64,000 bases of DNA, taken from Neelides folsomi. Lineage: Eukaryota; Arthropoda; Collembola; Neelipleona; Neelidae. The stretch lies in NCBI GenBank assembly GCA_034687125.1, contig JAQGBZ010000112.1, positions 118,966 through 182,965 on the forward strand. The letters are read 5' to 3'. The notes beneath the pieces were generated by a model. The model had not been told where the DNA came from. It searched no databases and was given only the letters and a program-made list of their open reading frames with translations. The position numbers were made by a program, and so were the translations under genes. The number at the start of each line of letters is the position of its first letter. Positions within the stretch are counted from its first letter, which is position 1. Shown one piece after another: positions 1-15,606 of the stretch.

Positions 1-3000
1 AACCGGGCTCGGAGTTTACGATGGGAACGATTCCTCCCCGACTCCTGCCTTCCTTTCAAATCGCTCTACGGCATTTCCATTTTTCCCCTTTGAAATAAGA
101 GCCCATTCCGCTCTCTTTCTCCATTAAGATTGAGAGAAATCATAATTTGGATTTTTGAGAGGAGCAATTCACGTCTCATTATTCAGGTTCAATAACCAAT
201 CTCCTGCCGCGACCAGAATTCCCCATTTCCCAAGGTCCAGCTGGATGGACGTCCGAGGGAAGAACTAAATTTGTTTATTTAATTTAATGACCCCGTTAAG
301 TGTTGTTCTGTTTCAAAGGGCGAGGTAGTGTAGGAAGAGCAAACGTTGTGAAGTTAAAGGTAATGGTCGCTCTATTTCACCTGAGTTTAAAGGCTTGGGC
401 CAGCAGGACGAGGATTTTCGGCCCAGGAGCTCCTCTTGTTCTCTTTTCCTCCTTGTCTCGCTCTCCTCAGGACTCGAGAGTTTCCCCATTATCTTTAAAC
501 ATTCATTCGCGTGAGACGGGGTTGTTACTACCAACTACTGAACTTCCCTGTCTAATCTCCAATTACTGGCTCATTACCCGAGAAATGTGCTCGCCCTCTG
601 CCCAATTTGTTCTCGAGGGATCCCATGGTGCGGCCCAAACCGTCCCACGACGCAAAGGAGAGAATGATATTACAAAATGAAATATTCTGGTCTTGATATG
701 TCAGACAGGTCGGCTGTCAGTCAGTCACTTTATTTCTCTCCCTGGCTGATGAAGACGGGACTCGAATTCATTGAGGGGAAATGTGTTTTGGGCCACGGGG
801 CCTCTCCCGACTCGGACGGGTTCCGAAGAGTGAAAATGTCAAATGGTGAAGGGATGGGAAGGCGGCGGGAGTCCGACAGGGCCAGTTCCTCCGCTTGGGA
901 CTTTTCGAGTCCGAGACGAGTCGAGTCGGTTTTTAGCCACCACAGGGGGGTCAAAACACGCGTGCGACAACATTACAATACGGATGTCCCACCCTATCTC
1001 CCCGGATAAGAGAAGCCCGGCTATGCCGACTATAAATTCTTCGATTAGCCTCTGTAATCTGATTCAAGTCTCCTCCACCATTCATATTTTAGGTGAGCCG
1101 AGGGAGCTCCCTTTATGAGAAATAAAAGGGACAATCATATCCCATCACCATCAACTACCTCAACTTTATGAACCCAACAAATAAATACATTCTTGGGCCC
1201 CTTTTACGGGCCACTCCTTGCTGAGGAGCAACAAAATTAGAAATTATTGTTCCATTAAAACCCGTCTACGATCTCCTTTCCATCTCTTCTCAGGACCCAC
1301 ACAAGGAACCTTTATCTCCACTTGGCCCTCAAATCTCCATGATGTAATGGACACACATGATACATATAACTAACATACAAAGTTGTAGTTATGGGCCAAG
1401 ACATGGAGAAGCATGTGTTCCCTCTCCTACCTGCTTGTGATGAGGAGAATCTGTTTCTAGATCAGCGAGAATGAGGAATGGAGGACTCCTGGAGCGAACA
1501 TTCCATTTTTTAAAATTTCGGTTTCATTGTTACACTAAAAGTTGACTCGCGAGTTCGCCCTTCCCCCAGTTGATAATACACGAGATATTTTGACTCGGTC
1601 GTTTCCGTCCCTCCCTCCTTTTTTGGACACCTTTTCATTATTCATCCCATTCCAGGTCATTTTCGTGTCCACTGCCGCTGAGCAACCAAATTTCAAGATT
1701 GAGATCTAGATCCCATCATTTGGAATCCAACTTTTAAATGCCATACTTGAAATTGAAAAGAAATAAACCTTGTTTTCCTTTTCATCCCTACACCATATTT
1801 CTCGCTGACACGACATGAAATGGGCAATCAAAATACAATGTTCCCCTATTTGTACCTTTTGTGAGGAATCCCTTATACAAAATTACTTTTCTTTGCCTCC
1901 CATTTTCCACACAACTCAGCCGAGTCATTCTCCGCCTCGCTCCCAGAGATCAAGACAATGATGCTCATGAAGATGGCCGTGCAAAGTGGGGAAATGTGTA
2001 TCATACGGAAGGAAACCACTTGGAGCTGGAGTTTATCATCGGTCCATAATAATTACAGTTCCGCCGGTTCCACTCCTTGGGCAAGATAAAAGGAATTTGG
2101 CAATAGCGTGAAATGGGAAAAAAGAGTTGCATAAAATGGAATGTGAGCACAGGGAGAGGAATTAGATAAGGCGTGTTATGACATAATGTGTGTAAAGGGA
2201 TAATGGGAGGATAAAAAGAAAGAGAAATGTTGGATAAAAGACCCTTGATATGGATAAACAGAGGAGGAAGATGTGAAAGGGAGCTCTAAACAAGTTAGTT
2301 AAAGTGTAGGCGAGAAGTGAAGTTGAGTGAAAAAGGAAATGGAATGGATCCCACCTGTTCCTTTCCCTTCAACCATCTCGTCCCATTCTTCTCAATTTTT
2401 CAAAAAGAGATCCGAAATAAATGTCCATCCCATCTACTGCTCTCCTTCTTACATAACTCCTTCCCAAGGAACGCTCAATAAAAAAATTAAGCCAAAGCCG
2501 GGCTAACCACCAATACAATTCCCTCACAAAGGACCTCCAATGAATGAGAATCATCATAAGGTTCATTGAGAGCAGTGCGGGAGCCGAGTTCTTTTAGCCG
2601 AGAAGAAGAGGAAAGTGTAAGAAACCTCACGATCTCCGAGCTACATATCCTTATAATACTACACAACATGAACCTGCGAGTTCCCGTTGATGAGGAATCG
2701 CGGCGCGGCAGAAAAGGCCGTTTAACTCCGCCTTCCCGTACAGAATGGGCTCGTAAACATAATCTAACGAAATGATTCGAACTCCGCATCGAGAATAAAC
2801 TATTCACTACTCTTCTCCAAATGCATAAAAAACAGGATGATATGAATTGAATTGAGGAGCGAATTGAAAGTCAGGAGAGCGAAATGGAATGGCTTTCCGC
2901 TCATGAGCTCTCATATTCCAAATCTACTTCGGCTCAGAGAGTCACAATCCCAAAATCAAATGGTCTAATGCGGAGGTGGGGGCGACTCCCGAGAAGACTT

Positions 3001-6000
3001 CAAAAAAGAGAACCATACATGAAGGTGGTTCAATGAGACTTATTATATGCGTAGCAATTAGCCTATTCAGAACCTTTAGACCGAGAGATCCTCAATCGTC
3101 GTTAAAAATCGATTAAAAGTCCTCTTTGAGGAGCAAAGGGGGAAAGACCGCCGGGTCCCACTTTGACGCTCAGTTCGTGTCCCACTTTTTACACATTCTC
3201 CATCCATTTACAAGAAGGAGAAGCAAAGGAGAATAATCGGGATATTTTTTGCTGCATGGAAATATCATTTCCACTTTTCATCCTTCTCCATAAGTATATT
3301 TAATACAATATGAAGTAAAAGATGTACATTTTGACCATTATAGGGCGCATTGAGATCGCCTTGTGTAGGATGAAGGTATGGGCAGAGGCTGGAAGGTTTG
3401 ACGAGGAACAAAGAGCATGAGATCTGGAGAGACTTATATTTATTATATGCCTTCCTCGCACATCTCCCTACCTCACAATCTGACGGGTCTGTATAGTCCC
3501 TAAGTAATATTTAATTTGTTTGTGCAATTTCTGCTTATGTCATACTCTCGCTAAGCCTCTCCCGTCCTTCTGAACATTCTGAAGGGAAGAGGAATGAGAT
3601 GGAATTATGGTAAGAATTGAGATCGTTTATGCGACTCCCATGAGCCTGTTTTCAGGAGTTGGGTGTTTGAGGCAAGCCGACTCCCACGCTGATTCCTCGA
3701 TCCTAAGCCTCGACTCCTTTGATTTTGATTCGATTCCGCCGAAGCCGTAAATATCAAAGCCCACGGGGTCACTCAGGCCCCCATGCACAAATTCATATCA
3801 ACTAATTTATTACACGAATTGCCCGAGAGTCCGCGTTCCCATTCAGGAGGGAATTTTCTCATATGTCCCTCACAGCCTCACCCCGTTCAACTTCCCACTT
3901 TGCATGGAAGTTTACATATGGGATGTCCAATGTGAAACGGCGTAGGAGCGACGGGGAAAATAATAGTTTGATTCCTTCTGTCGCATACTAAAGAGGGAAA
4001 GAGGATGGGTAGGCAGACCAGGCTGAATCATTTCTGATTGTGATATATGCCCGTCACACGACTCGAGACTGTCATCCGTTTCGACATCTTGATCCCTCAC
4101 CGGTCCGCTATCTGCAGGAAAGAAGGAGCGACAAGCTCCCAATGACATCTCCCAGATCCATATCTCTGAAAAATGAATTATTGGAAGAGTCCCATTCCGC
4201 ACTAGCTGTGCCTCTACCACAAAATGGAAATGAATGGAGACCCACATTGCCTTTGAACTCTCCTCCACTTCGCTCCGTCCATACAAATTCGATTGTTTTA
4301 ACCTCCGCTTCCCAACAAATGCCACAAATTACGCCCATTGTCTTCCCAAACTCCTCGGCCAGGTGAGAGTGACAGGAAGGAACGGAAGCTCTGCGTAATC
4401 AAGAATGACAAAGAGACAGGAGCCCACCACCTTTCTTACCTCTATTGAGAAAATCCTCAGCTCTCATCCTACATCGCACATGTCTTGAGATACTCAAGAG
4501 GTTGGGAAGAACAGGTGTAATTTAATATATTACCCAACGTGAAGAGATTTAAATTCATTCTTATTCAATTTGTAATTTGATTCTAATCTTTCAAATCATT
4601 TTTGATTAATTACCATCTCATGTAATTGAAATAAATTCTTTCCTGTGAGTATGAGCACAATCTCGTCTTTCGAGTTAGCGCTCATTCACCATTAAATTAG
4701 CAAGTTCATATTTCATTTTTGAGAGTGAAAACTGAGAAGGTGGATGAAAATATTTTATATAATCGTATTTAATCATTTATGAGTCATGATGATGTTTCAT
4801 GGTGAAAAAGCCTCATCGAGTAAATTGAATTAAAAAGAAATAAGTATCAAATCACAAAAACTTTACGATTCTTTTTAGCACCTTCTTGATTCACTATAAT
4901 TAAATTTATAATAAATTTGGAATGAAATTAGAGAATTTGATTTACAGAGCATAAATAAAATTGTATCAGAAACATTGAACTATAAATTATGATTTTACAC
5001 TATTACCTAAATGGGTTTGTATTAAATCAGTATAATGAATATGTTGTTACAATAAAAAATAACCATGATGAAAATTTGCCAGTAAAAATATTTTTAAGCT
5101 ATGTAGAGAATAAAATAGATTTAAACAAGATGTAATGATGGTACTTAAGTTCTTAGATCATAGATTATTAGAGTTCATAGAGATTATGTGGGAGGGTGCA
5201 AAAATGTTTTTTGCCTTGCCTTTATAAATAAAAGGATGTGAGGCAAATGACATTTGTAAGCAGGAATAGGAGAAGTGAGAGATAAGCTAGCTCATTTTTA
5301 TCACTTGACTAATATTGCTTACGAGGCCCTTCCCCTCTAAATTCCACTTCCTCGCTCAAGATCAAGTGTAAAGCTCCTTTGAAGATCATGTCATGCTCAC
5401 ATTTAATATCCTCTAGTTCCATGTATTCATTCCAAAACACTCATTTCTTTAATTAAAATGGCAATATTCCAGGGTGAAAGATAAATTATCAGTAGTAGTA
5501 AAAATTCCCCAATGGTTGGTCCTCCTTGTTTCTTGTAGATGACAAGAAGGATGCTCCCGCCTATTTAAACGCTCTTTTGCAAATATTTGACATTCTTTCC
5601 CAGGCTTCCTCTACATTAAAGCACACTCTTGGTCTTATCTCAATTTGCAAGGTGCATCCGTCCTCCTCCTCCACCTCGACATCTTTTGAAAGGATGAACA
5701 CGGAAAAGGAAGTACGCTTTGCCTTTATCTTCCACATTCAGGGATTTTCCCATGGACCCTCACCTGGAATGTGAGAGCGGATCATAAAATTTTAATGTAT
5801 GAAAGATGTGGAAGTGAGCGGCGAGAGGCTGGGGGACCTTCCTGTTTTATTGCTCATTATTCCATACCCCACCTTGATATTAAAATAGTCCCGGTCGGAG
5901 GGTGAGACGAGGAGATCCGTCGCCAGCGTGATGAGCGTGTAAAAGTGTGGAAACCAGAGTAGATTTCGTGGCAAAATCCTACCCTCGTTCTGATTCTGAT

Positions 6001-6111
6001 TCCTGATGGAACTGATAGAGGAGTCATTTTACGTCCTGGCCCTTTCATCGCTTTTATTGCCGTCCAGGTGTGGAAAGCTCGTTGGGCTTCTTTGTGAAAG
6101 CACGGGGAAGA

Positions 6112-9100
6112 AATTAGCCGGTTATGAAGTGAGATGGATAGAATAAGAAGTTTCCTTTATGCTCCTCAAACTTGACTCGTCTCCTCCTCCGGTTGACAAT
6201 GGGAAGGAGGAAGAAGACCCGCTTGACAGACCGATTGTCATTGCAAGCCACAATCTGAAACCAGAACCTCACTTTTCATAAAATAACAAATTCAAGATTC
6301 GAGGTGAATAAGCAGGAGATATGGAATATAAAGATCTAATGTTCCCAAAACGACGAGGGGAAAATATAACAGACAGGAATCACACAATGCCTTTCAGCTT
6401 GGACATGATGATCTCCATGGACAGTTGACTTTGGCCGTTTTGCTTCCAAGCTCCTAGATTTACTAGTGCTAAATGGTAGCCGCTTTCCAGCCTCCGCACC
6501 ATTCTATCTAATCCATGTTTAATTGAATTGAACGAAAAGAATAAGGAAGTGAACACAAATGTGGAAGCAATGCATGGAAAATAAAAGGTATGGAAAAAAC
6601 TTGGGAGGTATATGGAGTCAATGAAAGGAAATTAAAAAGAGTGGATGTGCAGTAAGGAACCGCCAAATGTTTCCCATCTCATCTGGAACAAATGTTTCCT
6701 TTTTGAAAGCACGGAGACCCCCGAGTCGGAGAATTTTCTAAAACGATGAAAGTCAAAATTTTAATATCACCGAAGATTTTACGGCCCAATTTTAATTTTC
6801 GTCACTGACCATAGCGCGCCTTCAGCCCCAGAGGGTGAAAATAATACAATTGAGCTGAACTCTATTACCTTTTCTCGAAGGAGGTGTAATAAGCTCCTTT
6901 CTCATTACAATACTGAGCTAGTTCATAGTAACTCATCTTTTGTCTATTTTCTATTTGGAAGAAGAATCCCTCCCAGGCCAGAATTCCTTTTTCATTCCAC
7001 AAATGATTTCATGGGCTGACCAAGGCGAGAGATTGCTCCGTTCATCCAGAGCTCCTCTGGTGAAATATTGGATATTTGAGTTCAAGTAATGGGGATCTGC
7101 ATATGAGAGGAATAGAATTTAATTGTAAATTGTGTTACGGCACTTCTTGCCCCTCCATGCCCATGCTCTTCCAAATCTTCGCACTTAAGCTAACAAGAGA
7201 GGTTGAGGAGACATTAGCCGGATCATTACCGCCTATTTCTCACTCCACGATCTGACCACTTCTCTTCCATCACCCTCAACTTATTTTAATTTCACTCTGG
7301 AATTTTAACGATCTCTCTGAGAAGAAAAATCGGTTCTCTCCAACCGACGCGGCCTTCGGCCAGCATCAATCCCCTTTGTTCAAGACTCTTCTTGGCTACT
7401 TCGTGAAATTCTTGCGAGACGATGAAGTTATCTGGCCTAATTAGCCGTCCCTCTCTCTCCTAATTAAATTGTGAAAGCTGGGCATATTGAAGACATTGAT
7501 TAGGCATTATTGAAGCAGATTCCCAAGGTTCACCATTGTCCGTTCCCCCATTATCATTGCTCTCCTATTATTGGCCAATTACAACGAATAACTAATGACT
7601 TCATTAGAGCAAAAACAAAAACCAAGTTCTTCTTCCCCTCAAATGAGCCAAGACTCAGCACACTCGCTCAGCAGAGACAAATGGTGTGGAGCAGTAAATA
7701 ACGAAAAGCTTAAAACATTATTGACTCGCGCCACGCAACGAGAACGCCATTCAAAAAGAACCAATTGCGCATTGGTCGTAAATTGTAAAATTGCATTTAT
7801 TTATAATTACTCTGTTCCATTTCCTTCAATATGGTGTTGAGGAGCAGTTAAAGAACGTGGGAATGTGAATGCGACTATTGGCCTTTCTACCCTGCGAGAG
7901 TGAGATGGGAGGAACGTGGGCTAAAGCAGATTTCGCATGTTTCGTGGGAGGAGGGCCAACCCAAGATAGAGCTTTGTAATGGGAGCAGAGGAAAAGTGTA
8001 TCAGGCAGCTTATTTGCTCCGGTTCGCGAGGGAATCGCAGGCCGAGGTATAGACAGCCTATAAACTAGGCCAGCCTTTTCCTCGTCCGCTTCCCTATCTG
8101 CTCCCTCATCTCCGCTCCTCCGGCCGTCGAGCTCCCACTCCCTCGCCGTCAGCATTATGAATGCAGGGCTGAATGTGAAACAAAGCCTTTGCATGCTCGA
8201 CATCATCTCTCCTAGTCTTCAACTATAACTCACTCTTTGAATCTATAGAAAATGGTGAATCATTATGCAAACCTCGAGCGAAGACTCGGGACATAAAGGA
8301 GTCTAAAGATGAGGTTTTATGGGATTTTACCCTTTCATACTCTTTTTAGAGTTCTATTGTTTTCATCCATTCAACAAAGCATCAAAGGATGAAAAAGAGA
8401 AAATAACGTTTAAAAATGATTTGAATAAATAAGTAGCCCATTTTTACGAGCCGAAATCTCACGAGTCATTTTTTTAACAACTTAATTATATTTTTAAATA
8501 CTGCTATGAATTTAATTTTAAAATTTAATTTTATTTAAAAGGATTTAATTTACTTTGGGTTATTTTATTCCCCTATCTTGGTAAAATTATAGACAAATCT
8601 ATTTATATCAGCATATGATGAGATGCTTTTAATCTTATACCAATTTAAAATAGAAGTAGATTTATCTCAACCAACATCTTATTTTTAATCTATTTAAACA
8701 AAAAGTGCAAATTTCATTCTGCCCACATTATGACAACGAGCTGCGGAGTTTGAAAGAGCAGTAAACAAAAGATCCCTACATAAAGGATGATGATAAATGA
8801 AGATTACATTGAGTTGGTACAACGTGGAGCTAAACAAACAACTGGAGCTGGGTCGAGACTTTCGAAAGAAAAGCGAAGAAAAAGCCGGAGCAGCGCCGAT
8901 TTAATTAGACTCCCTACGAGGTGCGCCAAAGGAATAATTAAGCCGACTCTACATTGGCTATTAGAAGACCCGAGAGACCCATACAGGCCCACAAAAATTG
9001 TAATTACAGAGCAGAAATTTATGCAAATCTCTCTCAACTCTCCTTTCCAATTCGAAACCTCCGACCGTGAGATGAACGCATAAATCAGAGTGGAAATTAA

Positions 9101-12100
9101 GTTGAAAAAACTACACCAAAGAAAGCTAATAAATGGAGTATATGTGAAATGGGCAAACTATGGTTAATATTAATATGCAGCCCATCCATCCTCAGCGTAG
9201 ACAACATGGAGAGGTAATCATGCATGGGGTCTTTAATATTCCATTTCCAATTTCTGATACATATCTTTGTCGTCGTCCAATTCCCTCGCGACAGAGACTC
9301 CGCTTTAAATGGAATCACCTGCCGAATAAGGTGAATTGGTGGACTAAAAACCAGACCAAACTTGGATTTATTTCAGAGCCGTCGCGAAGGTTGAATATTT
9401 GTAGCAGTCGTTATTGAGAGTAGACAAATGGACACCACTAAATTATATTTCTCAGGATGGGAATGGGAATTGTTGGCGTTGGTCCTCCTCCAAGAATGTC
9501 GCTCCTTTGGCTGAAGATCATACTTAAAAGTGTTATAAGTAATGATGACGACAAAAACCGACCCAATTCCTTCCCGAGCCACCTGACGCGAGAGGGAGAG
9601 TGTCAAAAGAGGGAAGCTCGCTCATCTTCATTAAAATGTCAGCTCATGGGCCGGTTTATCATCAAAATTGGTTCATTTCTTATCCCTCCTTTTTTATACA
9701 TCAAGGAAGGCTGTGTAAGACGCTGGTTTCCATTAGTCAAAAGGACGGGCTGTGAAAGCTTAGCCAAGAAGAACCACAGGTAAAAGGATGTACAAACTTG
9801 TGCAGTATGCTCATGTTCCTCTCGAGTGCATTTGATATTAAATGCACATAATATAAACTTCTGAGAAGACACATTTCCTCGTGTTCCTTCCAAGAGAGAA
9901 TTAAATTATGATGCTGTTATGACTCTTGAATATACTTTTGACTTCACTTCTCAACTGTCCCATTGTCCACTGAGGAATAATGAAGCCGGACAGATCATAT
10001 CATCCCGTATATCACCAGCGACCATTATCCCGGTTCTCCTCCATTTCACTTCATAAATGAGAATAAATTAGAAGGGAGCCAAAGTCCGCTCAAAATCTCA
10101 AAATCTCCTCCGTTTGTGTGGTGGTGGTGGGAGATGGACCAGGGCTCAAGAGATAAGGATAGATTTGCGCACAATGAGCGTCGCCAGAGGTTTGAACGAC
10201 GAGCTGATGGGTCTCTGAATAAGGATTTTAAGGAGCGACTCTGTGAGACGACATTCGATATGAATTGCAATTTGTCATGTTCCTCTTCATGTCATTCTCT
10301 ATCATTCATTTGTTTCCTCAGGGCTACCCTTCTCTTGATATACATAAGTCGTAATGGGTTGTGAATGGGGAAGCTTGGTAAGTTCGGCCGAGTCCTTTCC
10401 GGTTAGAGTCGACTCAATTTGTACACATATGAAAGCTCCTTGGTCCCTGTCAGGTGTCTCTTTTGTGGAGAAGGTAACACGTCTCTCATCCCATTCTTTT
10501 ACCCACTGTTCCATTCTCCCTATGTTTGTTACATGGATAGAAGCTTGTAAAGTGGAAAGATAGAATGAGGGACGAGTCAAGGAATGACGTGTTGAGATCT
10601 TCAGGGTTCTCGGATGAAGAGACGTCCAAACCTGTTGGTTCTCCCCACATTTGCAATCAGAGTGTGTATGAGCTCAAGATTGGATCTCGAGTTATGAAAT
10701 GAGTGATATTAAATTACAATAACTCCAAGACCCAGGCGTAATTCCCCTTTCCAACTGCCTCATGAAATATCTTGACGAAGAAATGGACCATGAACTCTTT
10801 CGAGCCAGAATCTCTACAGCGAACAGGGAGGGGCGGAGGTGTAAAGGCCATTTTCAATTAGCCATACATTCTGAATTTGTCACCTCTCATCCCATAACTC
10901 ATCCATCTCATCCAAATCTACATACAAGAAGGGGGAATTACTAGGGAAAGAAAAATAACTACTTATTATTATGAATTATATCAAGAACAACCCGTGTGTG
11001 GCTCAGTTTTCCTAGTCACATCTGTCCGCCCCTTCCCATTCACACCACAGTTTGATACTGGCTGGATCTACAGGTTCACAACGGCGCAAATTCATTAAAG
11101 GATGCAAAATTCATTCCTATTCAATTAGCCGGAGCTATAAATTTTGATGAATTGTCTTTCTCAAAAGAAGGGTGGTGGGGCTCCATGAGCCTACACATTA
11201 TTATTCATTCACAAAGTGGGAATCTGGGATCACTTCTCCCTATTCAATACACACTTTACCAATTTCCCATGAATTTACCTCCCAAACCCAAAGTCATAAA
11301 ATTTTAACAAGATGGTGAGGTTAAACCTTTGGTCGGGGAAGCTGCCGGGTCCTTATGCCAAGACTCAAAAAATATCATGAGGAAAGTCAGGAGTGGAGAA
11401 GGTAGCGAGCGAGTGAGTGAAGAATGGTGCTTTCACAGTGGATGCTTTCGATAAGCCATAAAGTAGGCAGAAAAAGAATTTTTTGCACCATTCTTCATAT
11501 GGAAATTACTTGAGCGCTAATAAGAGAACTACTGGAAGACAAAACCCTATGTCACGTTGTAACTTCCACTGAAGATAGGAAACCCAGAGAATGTAATGAA
11601 CAATGTTTGGCAGGCTGAAGCCAACGGAAGGTTTGGGCAAGGCGAGGAGCAAACGAGAATGCCGGACCTTAAATTGAAGTTATTTGGCGGATTGGTGGGG
11701 AGTCGAGAGATCGTCTCACTCAACTATGAATAGGCCGAATCGGCACAAAATCACGCTCGGCTCAAATCGGACATTAAAAAAATGTTTTTGTCAGCGGAGA
11801 TGAAAAAACGATTCTCAACAAGCCAGGAGTATAATTTAATGGCCAAGTTGGAAGTTACACGAAAGCAATTCCGTAACATGACCACCTAATATTACATGGG
11901 ATAATAATGTTCTAAATCCTCCAAGTAGTGAAAATACGGTTGGAGCTCATTTACCTTCACAAACTCCACAAGAGAAGAAAACCCACCCCCGTTCGACGAG
12001 GAGGGAGGTGGGAAAAAAGAATGGCATTTGAATTAGAATTTGCATGAAATGGCAGTGCAGTGCCTTCTCGGTCATTTAATATTTTCCAAAGTGAGATCAT

Positions 12101-12170
12101 AATTTACATGAAAGTCGCACTACTCATGAACCTCTCCCTCATACCCTGACACTTGTACAATCGGCTAATT
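6112..12170. promoter_or_regulatory. Scattered cluster of AATTAGCCG sites
   Basis: The 9-mer AATTAGCCG occurs at 6112-6120, 7439-7447 and 11123-11131 on the plus strand and at 12162-12170 on the minus strand. A one-mismatch copy (CATTAGCCG) is at 7212-7220. The core TAATTAG/AATTAG resembles homeodomain binding sites, but the protein partner is unknown. The count was made by eye and other copies may have been missed. A regulatory role is inferred only from local enrichment. Confidence 0.25.
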
Positions 12171-15100
12171 CCGCTTCGTCTCCTCCGCTCTTCGCCTTGC
12201 AAAAGGCTCGAGCAAACTTTACGACCGACATCCCTTGACATTACTCCCAAACTCCATGTCCAAACTATAACTATAACTATTACAGATTCCTCCTACTGGC
12301 CAAAATAAAGCATTCAATTCCCATCGGAGGAACTGGCAGGTGGAGGAAAAGAGGAGTAATATCCACAATGGCTTATGGGCTCTAATGCCCTTGTCCGGGC
12401 AGTTAATCCGTGCATTTGAATGTGAAGAAGTCTGGAATTTGGAGACGAACAATGTCTACAAGCAAAGATGTTCATCTCTTCTACATATCTTCCTCTGTAT
12501 AGCATCATCTTACAGTCATCTCTTTTCTATCGAGCAAAGTTGAAAAGATCAAGAGGATCTTCCATTTCCCCCATCTCATCTTCATCATCAAGAGAATGGA
12601 AACTTGGCGATGGTAAAAACAAATGAGGAGTCATCTTGGTCCGCTAAATAATATATTATAGAAATGTCCATCGGATATAAACAGACTCTAATTTGTACAT
12701 TTATTACGAGACAATTTGCAAACCCTGTGGCTTCTTCCATATAAGCAGACGTTATCTGAAGAAGTCCTCTTCACATCCATCTCTCTTTCATTTTCAATCC
12801 ATTCCATTTCATCCTCGGTGGAATGCGGATTCCAGTTTTTTTGCGGCCAGACACCTGAGCTCTCCAACACGACAGCTCAAGTGCAAAATAAAGTTGCTTT
12901 TGGAACCTCGATGAGTTAAAACTCAAGCTCTAATAAAAGGAATACAAGTCTGGGGTTCTTTCTATCTCCTGGACTAGAAATCCTCATGAGACAGCTAAGG
13001 TTATTTATCCATCAAAAAAACTCCTAATCCATCAAAGAACACATTTGGGGTTTTACATCAAATAAATAGTGGTGGATAAATTGAGATTTAATGCTTTTAA
13101 CTTTGATGATTTAGACGTCTCGGACGTTAATGTGCTCAAGTTATTTAAACAGGAACAAGACGTTAAATGGATGACCACTCGGAAATATAAGGAGAAAAGA
13201 CTTTTATGCAAACGAGCTTACATTATGAAGTAAAATTTCATCATACTTCAAATTCTCCAAAACTCTCATCCTTCCTTTTATCTCCCTCCTCCATTCCATT
13301 TTAGCCGAGAAGAAATTCCATTTAGGAAATAAAAGAATAGAGGAAAGTAATAAAAGTACTTGTTCGCACATTCAATGTTTAGATTAAGTTTTCTTCAAAC
13401 CCATTCAATTTTGCCCTTTTAAGTAGGGAAAAAGTGTAATATGCGGTTGGGAAGATGCAAAAAAATGTGTACAATGACAAGTTGTTATCGTAAAATTAAA
13501 TACAGTTTACACTTCAATAATTCCTCGTTCCTTGTTTTGTAATAATTTCCTTATTTCAATGCGAATCCCCCTGCTGCTCAATAATGTAATCTAATCAATC
13601 TCTGTTTCAATTTAATAGCCCATATATTGATATCCTGAATATTCATAGAACATTATTTTCCAAAGACTACATTTTAATTAACTGTGAGTTTTATTTTATA
13701 TCCAATTTACTTCCAACATTAGCATGAAAAAGGATGTGTTGATTTTTAATTTAAAATAACGTGACTAGCGAACGTTTGAAGAAATGATAATCTGTGGGTT
13801 GTTTGCCATTGTTAATTTCGTCTTAAATTCTAGATAAACAGAATGCAATAAACTCACAAGAGTTAAAAACCTCAAATTAAAATTAGAAGTTCAACACAAT
13901 TCCTCAACAACACACCCTGAACATTTCAATTCTTTGATGAGGAAATGAAAAGAATACACGCCATTTTTTGCCCCAAACATTAAGAACGAGAATAAGATAA
14001 TAATCGTACGTCTGCTGATATCACAAGAATTCAGTTTTGACGTTCCAAAGAATATGAAGCGGCCCCTTCATCAATTTCAATTTCAGACTACGTGGAAGGA
14101 CAAGGAAATTGTGAAGAGTCCAGAAGTGCGAATTCTCCGTTTGTTCCCCCAAAGAAGCCACTCGACGTCCCTCTCATTTCATCTCAATGATGAGGAGAGA
14201 TCAACGTAATGAGAATACCTCCCAAGATTAAACCCCAAATTTCACCTAGTTACATGCTTCTAAATGCAAATCCTTTATCTTTCCTCCATTCATTCCAAAT
14301 GATTGACAGCCTCGAAGACAATGATTCATTCAGACCTCAGAGATCCAACTTGCCCTCAGAGTTGATTGTGTGTCGAGCGTGGAAAAGGAAGGAGGGGAAT
14401 AAGGCTCTATTAGACAATTGAGTCTCTCTCTCTTGTCTCATCCTCAATATGATGAAAGTTGAATACAAGAGGGCTGAAAATCCGTCGTGTGTATTCAGAT
14501 CCAACACACGGCCAATTTGCATAAAAATGATCCAAACATCGATGAGACGGACGGAGGGCTCTCGAAGTTGAATCCAATAAACTCTTGAAACTTTATCGTC
14601 GTTTGAGCTCAAATGCCAAATTGCGTTTTTAGTCTTCTTCAAACTGCTCCTTCGAGAAGAAAAGGGATTGGGTAGCGAGGAATAAACTTTCAATTAGCAG
14701 TTATTGACAGGAACAGCTGAGGCTGGCGAGTGAGCAAAACGAATATTTCCAATTACCCTTTGGCCAATGTGTTTAATTTGTCATGCACACTCTGGGAAAA
14801 TGCAGCATTAAAACAATTCCCATCCATACCCTCATCAAACCAGACTCTCGAAGACAATATTATGCATGCATATGTAATCTTAAATTATCTGCAACGTAGG
14901 TATGTGAGGTTTAACTATGTTTTGGGTAACAAAGTAATCCTTATGATTTCGCCTTCTGTTTCTTCATCTCATTTTACTACTCTTTAACTCTCCCTATTTA
15001 TTTTAGATGAGAAACTTTTGGATGCTGCTGAGATCATAAAAAATATGTTGGGAAGAACCCCATGAACACATTTATGTTTCATATGAAGGCTTCGGCATTC

Positions 15101-15606
15101 AAAAGATATTCTTACTTCTGTTCTCCTAACCAACTTTAAGATATAAATTATTTGCATTGTCAATTCGCAATGCAATTTTAATTTTGTTCTTAACGCATAA
15201 AGCACAGAGAATCTTTACAGAGGCTGGAGAAAAAACTCAACCGAGAACTCGTTCAATATTTATGAGACGGTTCTTATGAAAACATTTTGTAATAGGAAAG
15301 TGAATGCAGAAAATCCTAAGAACATAATATTTGAATGAATACAAGTTCGTCTTGACATAAGCCTGTAAATTAAACGAAGGTTTCAAAAGGAAATCAGCTC
15401 AAAGACAAACCCAACTTGATAAAACATTAAAAATTACATAGCACATTGAGCTCATATGTACATTAGTAAAAGAATTATAGCGAGATGCAACGTTGAAAAG
15501 ATGTGAATTAGTTTAGCATATCGAAGGGATTGCCATGAATTCTCACTTTAGCCAAAGGCTCGCATGAAAAGATAATATTAACTTGACCTTCTTAATGAGT
15601 AAAAAA

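Noticed and set aside
300-680. 126-codon open frame near the left edge
   Set aside because: No homology recognised and overlapping open frames on both strands; composition effect of the GC-richer block.
2592-13314. 16-nt identity TTTTAGCCGAGAAGAA at 2592 and 13299
   Set aside because: One 16-nt match in a 64-kb window searched on both strands is close to chance expectation and no flanking similarity is seen.
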